Assembly (NCBI GenBank): GCA_964035545.1
Contig: OZ037770.1
Coordinates: forward strand, 8,843,473 to 8,869,972
Length of the DNA stretch: 26,500 nt
Source: Bugula neritina
Taxonomy: Eukaryota; Bryozoa; Gymnolaemata; Cheilostomatida; Bugulidae
Direction of reading: 5' to 3'
Under the pieces are notes generated by a model that saw nothing but the letters and a program-made list of their open reading frames with translations, had not been told where the DNA came from and did no database searches. A program made the position numbers and the translations under genes. This document shows positions 26,335 to 26,500 of the stretch, piece by piece. Position 1 is the first letter of the stretch, and the number at the start of each line of letters is the position of its first letter.

Positions 26335-26500
26335 CTAAACATATACGCAACAAGAAACTATGAAACTTATTATAACATAACTGCATTGGCTATGAGTGCA
26401 GTATTATAGTACAAATATATGGCACAAATTTTTGGTTTAGTATATATTCTAAAATTAAGGTAGAGCAGTAAATAAAAAGTGATAAGCCATGCATTGATAT

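Overview
This is nuclear DNA of an invertebrate animal. It is AT-rich, its genes are split by GT-AG introns, and it is dense in transposable elements, microsatellites and minisatellites. Two animal gene families (SLC16 transporter, Gal3ST-type sulfotransferase), a Ty3/Gypsy element, a hAT element and tRNA-derived SINEs make this clear. A recurring GGAGATAACTC-like motif in a 40-bp minisatellite recalls molluscan repeats, so a lophotrochozoan is my guess, at low confidence. There is no prokaryotic content, no CRISPR array and no evident novel defence or metabolic system.

Layout. (1) 1-1688: SINE copies and unassigned DNA. (2) 1689-6484, + strand: eight exons of a monocarboxylate-transporter-like (SLC16) gene. 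The 5' exons for TM1-TM2 lie left of the window. One intron carries a ~290-bp TG-rich array, and the stop codon sits at the tip of a strong inverted repeat. (3) 6485-7567: the gap between two convergent genes, holding a 14-bp TACTAAC-type minisatellite. (4) 7568-10007, - strand: five exons of a galactose-3-O-sulfotransferase-like gene covering most of the catalytic domain. The N-terminal anchor exon was not found. A perfect 269-bp (AT)n tract lies about 28 bp upstream of its first recognised exon. (5) 10310-16900: repeat-rich DNA with SINEs, a decayed ~20-bp minisatellite, the 5' end of an old LTR retrotransposon (LTR, primer-binding site, gag start), a 319-bp MITE with ~67-bp inverted ends, and a 24.5-copy 40-bp minisatellite. 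(6) 16921-23447: a hAT-type DNA transposon with an intact 8-bp target duplication (CATATAAC). It is split by a 4.73-kb Ty3/Gypsy retrotransposon (18120-22850) with its own intact 5-bp duplication (GATTA). (7) 23448-25699: unassigned DNA, a SINE and a segment homologous to one at 15.5 kb. (8) 25700-26334, - strand: the last two coding exons of a second sulfotransferase gene. It has the same exon boundaries and phases as the first, so the two are paralogues in a head-to-tail array.

The retrotransposon has LTRs that read as identical, which indicates recent insertion, yet its gag-pol frame carries two stops and a frameshift. It looks non-autonomous, unless these are sequencing errors. The two cellular gene families have no evident joint function: one is a plasma-membrane transporter, the other a Golgi enzyme that sulfates galactose-bearing glycans.
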